From NCBI GenBank assembly GCA_013397455.1, contig VYZB01000195.1, positions 467,250-531,249 on the forward strand: a DNA stretch of 64,000 nt. Direction: 5' to 3'. How positions within the stretch are numbered: position 1 is the first letter of the stretch; each line of letters opens with the position of its first letter. Of the stretch, positions 38,916 through 49,798 are shown in pieces. Below the pieces are notes generated by a model, which worked only from the letters and a program-made list of their open reading frames with translations, made no database searches and had not been told where the DNA came from. The position numbers and the translations under genes are program-made. The stretch is from Crotophaga sulcirostris. Its lineage: Eukaryota; Chordata; Aves; Cuculiformes; Crotophagidae.

Positions 38916-39603
38916 GCGGGTGGCACCCCAGCCTGCGGGAGGAGAGCAGCAGCTGCCTTTGCACAGGGGCCGAGGGCGACTTCGGGAGGACAGGAAAGGG
39001 GGTAAGAGCACAGAGGGGAGGATTATCCATGGACACAGCTTGTCCCCCTTTCACTGCATTTAACAATAAAGCAGTAGCTATAGCAACGGGGTTAATTAAT
39101 GCATCCAATTTGCATAACTAAAACTCCAAACCCATTCAAATCTTGCTGATATTTTCATTCTTAAACCTGGCCTGCAAGGCTGTGCTCTTATGGCAAGGGG
39201 AACCCAAACAAACACAAGCATACATATGTATTGCTGTACTTGCAGAGAGCTGCAGGTACACACAGGGCATCAAACAGAAACAAACAGTGCACAACGCCAT
39301 CCCTCAGCCTTGGCTTCTGCAGCGTGACCTGCCGTCAGGCTCCAAGAGAGATTTGCTCCACATACCTTTATTCCCCCTGAAAGCACTAGCATTTGCGAAT
39401 AAGCATGTAGAAAAGAACAGAAAAATACGGGCTGAAGTGTTCTTCAAAAAATAAAATGAGGGGAAAAAGTGATTTTCAGAGATACAGGGAGTAAAGCACA
39501 TTCCAGGACAGAGGGGGTAAGGAGATAGGCAATGTAAAGGTTTCAGACTATCGTATAACCAGAGGGGGAAATGTCTTCTCACCACAAACATGCATCTGCA
39601 TGA

Positions 39604-39680
39604 TGTCTAGACAGTCATAAAAAGGGCAATTAAAGTACTGCAGGCTGCAGTAAGCTAATGTCTCCTCTCCCAGTCTAAAC
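39604..39680. promoter_or_regulatory. Smad-palindrome module, copy 1
   Basis: It carries GTCTAGAC (39605-39612) followed by ATAAAAAGGGCAATTAAAG and a CTGCAG-rich stretch, ending near CAGTCTAAAC. A related copy lies about 250 bp away at 39852. The resemblance was found by eye: shared GTCTAGAC, ATAA, AAAGGGCA, TTAAAG, CTGCA and TCTAAAC in the same order. Confidence 0.45.
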
Positions 39681-39851
39681 AGTTGAAACGTACTGTACTA
39701 ACTTAGTAAAAAAAAAAAAAATACAGGATAGAGAGAGAAAGAGAAGTTTGTACGGAAAAACGTTTTGAAATTCAATTTTAAATAACCCAGTAAATTAATT
39801 CAACCTTGTCAAATCTTTGCCTTATAACATATCAAATATTCCGCCTGCGTC

Positions 39852-39950
39852 CTGTCTAGACTGCGATAACAAAGGGCATTTAAAGCCCTGCAAGATGCGC
39901 TGACAGAGTAGCCATTTAAAGATGCAGTATTGCTTTCTCCATCTAAACCG
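39852..39950. promoter_or_regulatory. Smad-palindrome module, copy 2
   Basis: It carries GTCTAGAC (39854-39861) followed by GATAACAAAGGGCATTTAAAG, CCCTGCA and, further on, ATCTAAAC. AACAAAG in it fits the TCF/LEF consensus WWCAAAG. Human PMEPA1 is reported to need TCF7L2 together with Smads at an intronic element, so the combination suits a TGF-beta-responsive enhancer. Activity is inferred. Confidence 0.45.
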
Positions 39951-42900
39951 ATTTGTCAGATGGAGTTAAAATGAAAATGATAAGTAATCACTCTGGTTCA
40001 CAACCATTTCAAAAGGAAAAAACCACAAAACCCCCATAGCTCATAGATATAAATCCCATTAAAATCATTCCAATGTATCATTCCAGTGGGATTTGTTTGG
40101 TCTTCTTTTTTTAATGGTATTTGCTTATTTATTTTATTTTGTTTATCTGAGATGTCAGTAGCTTTCCGCAGCACATGCATTTCTAAATAGGAACGTATTA
40201 AGCTTGAAAAAGCCAGCTCCAAGTATTAATTTATTTATTGATATAAAATGATGACTTGCAGAGAGACATTACTGCAACTCCAAAGGTTAACATTGAAAAT
40301 GATTTTTTTTTATTTACTCAAAAGCAAAAGAATAAACTATCTCACATGAGAAAAACTGGCTGGCCTCCATCCCTGACATAGTTCAGCAAGGCAGTCACTG
40401 TCCATAGGAGAGCCAGAGAGAAAGAAAAGTTAAAGCAAACTATGTGGGTGTGAACAGCATGGCTTTTTACTGAGAAAGGACAGGTTTTTTTAAAAAACAA
40501 AAGCAAATATCATCCTGTCTAACATAATAAAACATTCACTTCCCTTCCTGAGCTTTATCAGCTGCCGGAGAACTGAAATCTTCAAAAATATATATGCAAA
40601 TAGCTGCTCTGGCTTAGCAGGACGGGTAACGCTGCCTATGATGAAGCAAGCACCCTGTAGCCCTAGAACAGCCCTACCGGCAGCCACTTCTAACGAAGTG
40701 CAAGACTGACTTTTAAAGACTTTATTTTGTCATGACAGGGCATGGTCAGAAGCCCCTGGCAAGGGAGGGGGCTGAGGTGCACCCAGCCCCAAGTTCAACC
40801 GTACCACACGGTCACTTCTATGGGGAGCACAGCAGGGAGAGTCACCCCTGGCAGTTCAGAATCAGGCTGACTGCAGTTCATCTCTGCTCCTCACCCTATG
40901 GCATCCCACCACCACCACATTTGCCCCTCCTTCTGTCTCCCCACCCTTGTTTCTTAATTATTATTTTAATAAGACTGTTTCCAACTTCACTGCTCATTCC
41001 GCAATAGCCCAAGGGCTACAACTGTTCATTAGACAGAATTTCTGCTTTAATTGCACTGACACAGATGTGTAGGTTATCTGGAAGAAATTACTAAAATAAG
41101 CAGTAAAGAATGGGGTTGGATGCTTTTCTTCCCTTATGGAGAGTTTAATTTAACATTATTTTTCTTCACACCCCATACATGCAGCGTCATTTCAGTGCGG
41201 GGCCATCCTTCATTGCAGGGTCACAGAGGAATTCACCCCAAATTGTCCCTGCTGCCACAGTGCATACAGGCACTCTTTGCTCCCCATGCTGCATTAGGAT
41301 TTCCACAGGAGCAAGAAAGTGCAGATTTGCCCCCGAGGGCTACAAATGTGGTGCTGGGCGGGATCCACTGGGCTCTGCAGTGGAAGTTTCCAAGACCACT
41401 GATAAAGCTTTAGGGAACAAGTTCAAGCCGTTGCACTGCCCTGACTGTTACTTGTGAGTTTTGCCACACAGATAAAACAAAGTCCCCAGTGAATGTGTCC
41501 CCACATGCCTCTGCTGTCACAGCTTTCAGCAACTCCAGAATCACAACCTCTTGGTAATACATGGCACCACCAAATCCCAGTGGAGTAGGAGGCAATGCCA
41601 CTACTGCCCCACGGCACGTGCCCATCTCCAGGTGCCAGGACTGGGGTGGGAAACAGGCTCCCTCGGTCTCTACCACCCTCTGTAAAGAGGCAAATCACGA
41701 ATAGGAAAATGCCATCACTTCTGCTCAACAGTGTCCAGGCTTCAAATGCGCCACGGTTGTGCAGCTGTCAAATCAGCCATGGAGTTTACATGAACTTCCT
41801 CTGCAATTCATGCTGGTGAGAGCCAGACACATAATAGCCTTGGATTCACTGATAAAGAGCTGCCAGTGTTACTTGTATTTAAAACCTCTATTTGAGCTTC
41901 ACACACCCATTCTTCACACATAATACACATGCACATACACACAAAATGCAGGAGGAAGCCAGATCCAGAAGCATTTCACTTCACCAAGAGCACTGCCTAA
42001 TAGCGATTTCAGGTTTTGGCTCACTGTTATTATTTAATAGATTTTAATTCAATAATAAAAAGCATGAACCTGCCAATTTTTTTACTATGTCTTCTTGCCA
42101 GGATGGGAAAAAAAGAAGCCATGTAAGAAACTTGCTACCGATTTATTTACTGAAAGATTCCCTCTCCCTCACCTCCCACCTCCAGGCAAGGGGCTGCTCT
42201 CCTGAGCACACGGACACCCTCCAGGGCAGGGGAACACTGAACCTGCAGGAGCCCTGGGCCAGCCAGGGTGGGCTGGGGTGGGGGAACAAGCAGGTGCACA
42301 TCAAGGGTTCAAGACTCATTTCTGAATATATCTAAAAGCCATTAAAAACATCCTCAGCAAAACTCATGTTTGATTTAAAGGTAGGTGGGGGAGATTTCAA
42401 ACATGCTTCCTGTCAAAAAAGCCTGCATTAAGGGAAAAAAACCTTCCCTTTGTTGCTAGGGGACTTAGTTGCTTTGTATCTGCTGAAAACCTTTAAAATT
42501 CCACCATTGTATTTTAACAAAACCCTGAGACTGAAGCATCTCGTGCGCTAAAAATCAAGAGACAGAGCACATCAGTTCCATCCTTCATTTGTAAGTACTT
42601 TGCTCAGGCCTGACTTCGTTTTTTATCTTGGTCCTCGATGCTTTTTGGCAGTTTGCTCTAGACTTACTGGCAAGGGCTAAAAGGTTTCTATTTAGCTGGT
42701 GTCAGCTGAGCATCTGTGCATGCAAGAACTGGAGTGGGGGTGATCCCGACTGCATTTCAAAAGCACATTTCTTTTTTTTTGGGAGCTGCCACAATAACTT
42801 CAAATCTCAGTGTGTTTGGGATGACTCCCTCCAGAGGGGTCCCTGCTGCAGTCCTGAGCAGAGCACCCAATTCTGGGAAAGATTCCTGACCAGTGGAGGA

Positions 42901-42958
42901 AAAAGGAGCTGGGAATGCTCCCTAACCTGTGACCCTGGTAACAAAAGGCAGGGAGAGC

Positions 42959-42979
42959 GTCTAGACCTCCGGTCTGACA
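42959..42979. promoter_or_regulatory. GTCTAGAC plus adjacent GTCTGAC
   Basis: A perfect Smad palindrome at 42959-42966 followed five bases later by GTCTGAC, a further Smad half-site. It is the third perfect palindrome in a 3.4-kb part of intron 1. No experimental support is available from sequence alone. Confidence 0.4.
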
Positions 42980-45900
42980 GCGAGTGAAGGCGAGTATTGT
43001 GCTGTGGGCACACAGGGGCTGCTCAGACAAGGCAGGCACACACACGCTGCGGGACAGGAGCGAGTGATGCAAACCCCAGCTGCAGCAACCGACAGGCATC
43101 ACCCCCCACAACACCCCAGGTGACGGAGGGAGGGAGGCCGTGCACAGCCCATCCTTCCTCACCTGCAGAGGGTTTGGCAGCGGCTCTCACGGTGGCTCCC
43201 AGTTCCCAGCACAGAAGACCCAGTGGAGATGAAGGAGTTCATCGGATTTCCAGCCTGACTGGCCCTGAATCTTCCCCTGCCTCCATGTATTTCACACATA
43301 CCATCCTCACGCTCCCAAATGCAACCAGCCCACAATTCCAGCTCTGTGCAGATCACCAAGAGGAGAGAGTAAAAAAATACGCTTTCTTCCACAGAGCCTT
43401 GATTTTCTGCTTTCCCTGTCTCAGTTAAAAGGGGACAAACCAAGATGTTCCCTCTCCGCCACGCCTAAAGATCAGCTCAACATTCAAAAAAGCTGACGCT
43501 GAGACGCAGCTCTACTATGTATTTCTTCTGTGACCCTGGAGAAGCCCCTTGGCTTCTCAGTGTTGTAGGTCCCCAGACAAAAATACAAATACCCGAAATA
43601 AATGCTAGAGCTAATGGCAGGTTACTGGCAGGGAATTGCATGAAGAGAAAACAAAAGACCTATTAAAAGCCCTCCTTCATCTCTGCCAGAAAGAAAACAC
43701 CCAAGACTTAAAAAGACACATTAAAGGAGAGAGAGCAGCCAGGGTTTTAAGGACACCCCTTGCAGAGCAGCAAAGGGAAGCGCTCCTGGCCAATCAACCC
43801 CCTTGCACCCTCAGGACAAAGTTTTCCATGGGGTGCTCCCACACCCTGGTCGGGTTCATGCTCTGGCCATGCCACCGCAGGCAGCAGGAGCAGCACCTGC
43901 CCCGAGCTCTCCCTGCGGACAGCAGGGCTGGTCCAGCACTGAAATGCACCAACCTGCAGAGTAAAACTTTCAGCAGAACAAAAATCATCAGTTTCACTCT
44001 TCCTCAAGGAAAGATATCTACCTCTTATTATCCGGATTTTCTGCCAGAAAAAGTGCTCCAATCCAGCTGTATGGATGGTGAAACCACAGGGACCCACATG
44101 CAGAGGTGGTGGCCCTGGTGGGGTACCACCCTGGGCATCAGCAGCACTCTCTGGCCCAGCACCACCACTCCACGCAGGACCTGCAACCCTGGGTGCAACC
44201 AGCATCCACGTCAATCAGCTGCAAGGGACCCTCCATCCTTCCACCACCCCCAGACTGGACCTTTGGAGTTATAGCCTGAAGCCAAGCAAAACCAGCCCCA
44301 GCAGTTAAGATAATTTATATAGTCATTAGAAGCCCAGCCCCTTCTGATGAGAGGTGAAATATTAACAGCTGATAGTGAGTACACTGAATTCAGAGCAAGA
44401 GAGGAGTTTTATTGCCCTGGTAGCCACCTGATACCAAACCTTCACCAACACACCCTATCACATCCACCCCTTTCCACCTGAAAAAAAAGCTGAGGGACAG
44501 GGAGTTTCTTTTTCCCCTGCCCCCCTCACTTCCCATCCTATTTCCAAAATATCACCCCTCCTGCAGCAGCTCCTTCCCAAGGTGCTCCAGGTCCCCAAGG
44601 CCACTCAGGCACCAATGCTGCCTGCAGAGCTGGCAGCTGCAGCAGGATGCTGTGTGGTGGCACCGGGGTGAGATGCCACACACCCTCAGTCTCAGTGAGG
44701 TCCAGCCCAAACTTCCTCGCAGCTTGGTGCCTGCTCATTTTCTGACAGCTGCATGTGATTTATTTTTGGTGCACATGCACAAGGAGACTGACAGATTCTA
44801 CACTGGGATTTTATCAGCAGCATGCAGCTATGGAAACAAACCCATTCAGACTAATATAGGAAAATGCCCAAACCTACAACAATAAAATGAAGAATGATGC
44901 ATATGGGCATTTTCCCAGGGGAGCTTCTGGGAAACAGCAGAGGTCTGTGTGTCCACTCAGACAGAATTCACCCAAATCTCTAAGAAATCTGCAGACATCA
45001 CATTTTCACCTGGTTACTTGTTTTGCCTTGGGAATTCTGTTTTGTTCAAACTCTCCACCCTGCCCTTTGATTTTAAAGAGTGCAAGGACTGTGTCTCCCT
45101 CTAAATCGGATGAGCGGCTCCCTGGTGAGGGCATCTCCTCTTCACCCTCTGTACCCATTCCCAGCCCCCTCTGTGAGAAGCAGGAGAGCCGACACAAGAC
45201 CCAGCAAAACTGCCACACGCCTCTTTGCTCCCTGTGGGGAGGATGGCAAGGATGGCAGCAGCACCCACCTGTGCCCTGGTGCACAGCCCTGGGCAGAGGC
45301 TGCAGCTCAGTAGCTTGATCCCCTGTCAGCAGACGTGAAGAACTCACAACCCATTTACAGAAAATCAAGAATCTAGCATCCACACCACAGACATCCAGGA
45401 GTGACAAGAAGACAGTGGAACAGTTTAAAAACCCAAGAAAAAAACCCAGTGAAAGTTAAACCTTCCTTGGGTTGAGCTCAGGCTCCCTGCCCAGGGTTTG
45501 TGTTTTGACCACCCTCCGGGTGTGCAGAGCTTTAGCCCAAGCAGCACTAGGATGAGCATGGGCACCTCTTCCCAGGGCGCAGTGGGAGGAAGTGGGTGGT
45601 GGAGGTGGCGATGTCTGGCAACGCTGGCCCAGGCTGAAGCTGCAGACAAGGACCCAGACAACAAAGGCGAGACAAAAAGCCATCCGACAGAGGCAGCCGT
45701 GTCTGGCAGAGCGCAGCTTTCAGAAGCTCGGGGAGCATTTCTGGGCATGCACTGATGTCTGCAAACGCAGCTCCTCGCTGCGCACACAACTAAGCTGGCA
45801 GCAAGATCACTGAAGTGTCCTACACCGTACTCCAAATAGCATCCATCAAGCAAGATTACAAACACCCATTGGAACAAGAGTGTGGCAAAGGAGCAAGCAA

Positions 45901-46439
45901 CTGGAGACTGCAGGGAACAACTCTACAAAAACAAAAGAAGAATATTAATTTTTTGTTATTTATATTCTGAGAAAACCGCATGTTTTCACTTGCATCTTTG
46001 CCACCCTCCCTGAGGCACAAACATACACACAAAATGGGACAGGGTAGACCAAGGAAGGCAGGAAGAGCAGCACAGCTAGGACAAATCCCTGCTCCCACAC
46101 GTTCCTAAATCACAGGACAAGAAAATGGGTGCAAGTTTTACAACAGCTGAACAACAGCGAACACCTTTTGCTAGAGTGAAAAACACCCCGAGCTACGCTG
46201 CTCCGAGCAGCATGACACTGGGCTTCCCTCTGCCAGCCTGGCTTATCTGCTGAAATCTGTCATTTAAGGCATTAATATAAAATAAATATAAATAAATTGT
46301 TGACTGCTGCAGGACAGTTTCCCTACAGACTGGTGTGAGTGTCCCAGCACACACCAACCGCTCCCGGCCGCACGCTCCTGCTGTTCCCCTGCCTGATGTT
46401 TGCACCACGGTAATGCTGTTGGTGGGACCGGTGGCATAT

Positions 46440-46740
46440 CACAGCTTTTTTGCATAAGCAAGGACTAATTTGCTATGCAACCAAATTGTGCCATCAGGAT
46501 TGAAACAAAGCCACTGAAATATTTTTTTTGTCTTATTTTAGATTACGACTTTTACTAACAGATGCTTGATAAAAGCCTAATGAATAATTTGTAGGTATTA
46601 TAAGCACGTTAAAGATTTGAGCATGGTTATAAGCCAAGGTCATAAGCTCTATTGACTTCCCAGGCTCTATAACAATTGATTAGCCATTTATTAAATTCAT
46701 TTATTCACCACTTGTTAACACTTTATTTAGTCAGTTCTTC
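46440..46740. other. AT-rich, homeodomain-motif-rich stretch in intron 1
   Basis: About 300 bp of complex, non-repetitive AT-rich sequence with several TAAT, TTTGCATAA and TAATGAATAATTT type motifs. It resembles the composition of deeply conserved vertebrate noncoding elements. That resemblance is qualitative; conservation has to be tested by alignment. Confidence 0.2.
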
Positions 46741-49076
46741 CCCAGCAGGCTTTGGATACCACATTTGAGCAAAGACGCCTTAGTTTTGAGGTACTCTCAC
46801 AAACTCAATTCTAAACTAAGAGAGAGACCCATAAATGTTACAACAGTGTCTTTTTAAACCAGTAAAGGTTCTTTTGCACAGATTCAGCTCAAATCCAGCA
46901 GCCTGGTTCAACAGGGGTCCCAACGCCTGGTTTTGTCTGTCCTGAAACTGGGCAGCTCCTGCAACACTCAAGAGAAGTCCGACATGCAACGACTTAAAAA
47001 GGTTCAAGTTATCAAACTACTTTCACAAAATACAGTGGAAGCTTTTTCCTCAATGTAATGCTGCTCATTAATTTTCCAGAGTAACAGCAAATGGAAGAGT
47101 ACTCGCGCATAAAAAGACATTCAGCATTTGAAGATGGTTCTACATTGAACAGCAGAATCAAAAATGCCATCCAGGATTACCAAAGTGCAGCCAGAGAATA
47201 CCAGGCTTGCACAATCAGCCTCTGAAGAGATGGTTGCATCCCCTTTGCACCCCAAAAAGCAGGTACCTGGCTGCTCTCAGGGCAAGGCAACATTTCACCC
47301 GTTTCGTCAAGCGAGCAACCAGGGTGTTTATAGTACAGCAGCTACAGTCATGCAATCAGCCTTCATAATTAGATCTTGGCAACTCTTGAAATACTTCACT
47401 TACCCAGTTTACCTGGAAAGGTGCGACCTAAACATTCAGTGCCTGGAGACATTTGAAAGAAAAACAGAAAGCATCCGTCAGTGATGGGAGCCACCTCCGA
47501 CCGGCTGCAACACACACCCCAGCTCCCCTCCTGGGGACTCATTCTTGACGAGCTCCCCTGTAGCCAACCATGGTTGACATCTGCACCCAAGTCTACTACC
47601 TCTGCAGTGGTCAGGAGCACCAAAAGCACTACAAGCCAGGTCTCACCACACTTGGTAACGACCCCACGCGATTTTCCTGCACCAGAAGCTGAAGCAGAAG
47701 GTCCCATTCCTCTCCAGCCACGCCACTTCATGGGCTTCCCCAGGACCACTCTCCACCAGCACTCAAAGCAAACTCACCAGATGACATGCCTAAGCTTTAT
47801 GAAGGTTTGCAAAGTTTTGGGATCACTCAGCCCACCCCAGAGACCTTCCTGCCATGGCCAAAATTGCCAGATTGCCCATCCATGGCCCCAATCAGCACTT
47901 CATGGAGCTGGTGGGCTATTTGTCTTGTGCTGTCTACTCTGCAAACATATGAAGCTGAGCCCCACGTGCTGCTGAGCCCTGATGAAAGCTCAGGACTTCC
48001 CAACAACCCATCTCCAGCTGGGAAGAAGAGGTTGTGGGGTGTTGAAGAGGAAGACCCACTTGCACAAAACCCCAGATGCAATGCCCAGCAGACGTATTTT
48101 CAAGTAAGGAGCAAAGCAGTGAAAAAATAGGAATAAAAGACAACTCATGAATTCTCTCTCACCCATCTGTGAGTAGTGCATCACTATCTGCAAACCTGCT
48201 GGGAAGGAGGACAGGGATCCCCTGACCCCACCAGCACAACCTCAGCATGACAAGCTCTGAGCCATCACCAGCTGGGCAAGAGCTCTGCAGTCCCGCAGGG
48301 CGTTGCACCAGAGGAAATCAGCATACCGGACTGTTTTATGAAGGCCATAAGAACTGTCTGTCACTGATAATAGTTAATTGGTACTAATTAGTACCTGCCA
48401 CAGTCTGGTGCCAAAGGAGTCCTACTGGCCTATAAAAGTGGCCTTAAAACACCAGAACAAGGGAGGCTCCCAGCCACCAGACACCCAAGCCAAGATCTGC
48501 CGCACCTCGGGCGCTCCCACACCCACCGCTCCCCAGGCTGCTCCTGCCTCTCCTCCTGCGTGACAAATGCAGGTACAGTGCAGGAGAGCAGGCTGGGATG
48601 TTCAAGGGGCTATATTAACACATCATTCCTCCCAAATGAAGCTTTAAAAAGTTACTTTCCATGCACCCGAGAGGACAGACATAAGCAACTTTTTCACGGC
48701 AGGAAAAGATTACGGGTCAGGGAGTCGCTGTAAATTACTGCAGCAGTTAAATAACCTGGGATCCGCAGGCTGGAAGTCAGCTCACTGATTTGAAGTCAGG
48801 CTGATTTACAAGAACGAGTGCAGATGCATTGCAAATCAATGCTTCGTGCACAGCAGGCATTCAAAAGTGACCATGCAAACATGCAGCACTGCCTGCATTT
48901 GCACGGGCTGTCAAGAGCCTCCACACGTGTGCACCACCACCATTGCCCTGAACTGGCACCGAGATTGATTGTGAGAGGAAAGAGAAGAATTTTGCCAAGC
49001 CAGGCACCAATGTGTGGCATCAAGCTGTGACCTCCCCCTCTTCACTCCTCCACAGCCAGCTCGCTGCATAGAGCCC

Positions 49077-49798
49077 AAAAATGGGTGGGAGGTTGAAAAG
49101 AGGTGAAGGTCAAAAGAAAAGTAGAGGCTGAAAAATGGGTAGGAGGCCAAGGGAAAACTACAGTCTGGGGAAAGTAGAGACTGGGAAAAAGTGAAGGCTG
49201 AAAAAAAAAATGAGAGGCCAAATAGAGGTGGAAGACCAAAGAAAAAGCAGAGGCTGACAAAAAACGGAGGCCAAAAAGGGGCGAGAGGCTCAAGGGAAAA
49301 AGTAGAGGCTGAGAATAAGTGGAGGTCAGAAAGGGGTGGGAGGCAAAAAAGGGACTGGGGGCTGAAAAGGAGTGGGAGGCCAAAGGCAAACAGGAAGACA
49401 AAAAGGGGTGGGAGGCTGGAGGAAAATTAGAAGCTGAGGAAAAGTGGAGTCTAAAACCAGGTGGGAGGTCAAAATGGGGTGGGAGGCTGAAAAAGAAGTA
49501 GAGGCTGAGAAAAAGTAGAGCCTGAAAAAAGGCAGGAGGCCCAAATGAGGTCAGAGACCAAAGGAAAATTAGGGGTTGAGAAAAAGTGTAGGCAGGAAAG
49601 TGGTGGGAGGCTAAAGTAAAAGCAGAGGTTCAGAAAACGTGGAGGTCCAAAAGGGGTGGGAAGTCAAAGGAAGGGTAGAAACTAAGAAAATATGGAGGAC
49701 CAAAAGGGGCGGGAGGGCAGGGGAAAAGTTGAGGCTAATAAAGTAGAGACCAAAAAGGTGTGGGAGTTCAAAGGAAAGTTAGAGGTTGAGAAAAGAAG
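49077..49798. repeat. Purine-rich minisatellite, about 18-bp units in a three-unit higher order
   Basis: About forty diverged units of 16-20 bp, almost all purine on the plus strand. Three subtypes recur in order: GTAGAGGCTGAGAAAAA, GTGGAGGCCAAAAAGGGG and TGGGAGGCCAAAGGAAAA. Together they make a higher-order period of about 54 bp. Units vary by substitutions and small indels. Frames here give Pro/Phe/Ser repeats (minus) or Lys/Gly/Arg repeats (plus), which are by-products. It lies in intron 1 and corresponds to pyrimidine-rich pre-mRNA. Confidence 0.9.

Noticed and set aside
43636..44274. 212-codon plus-strand frame in intron 1
   Set aside because: No recognisable domain, no supporting promoter or splice context, and several overlapping frames of similar length on both strands, which is typical of stop-poor DNA.
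49042..49501. Minus-strand Pro/Phe/Ser-rich and plus-strand Lys/Gly-rich repeat proteins
   Set aside because: These are translations of the 18-bp minisatellite; unit indels break any constant frame.
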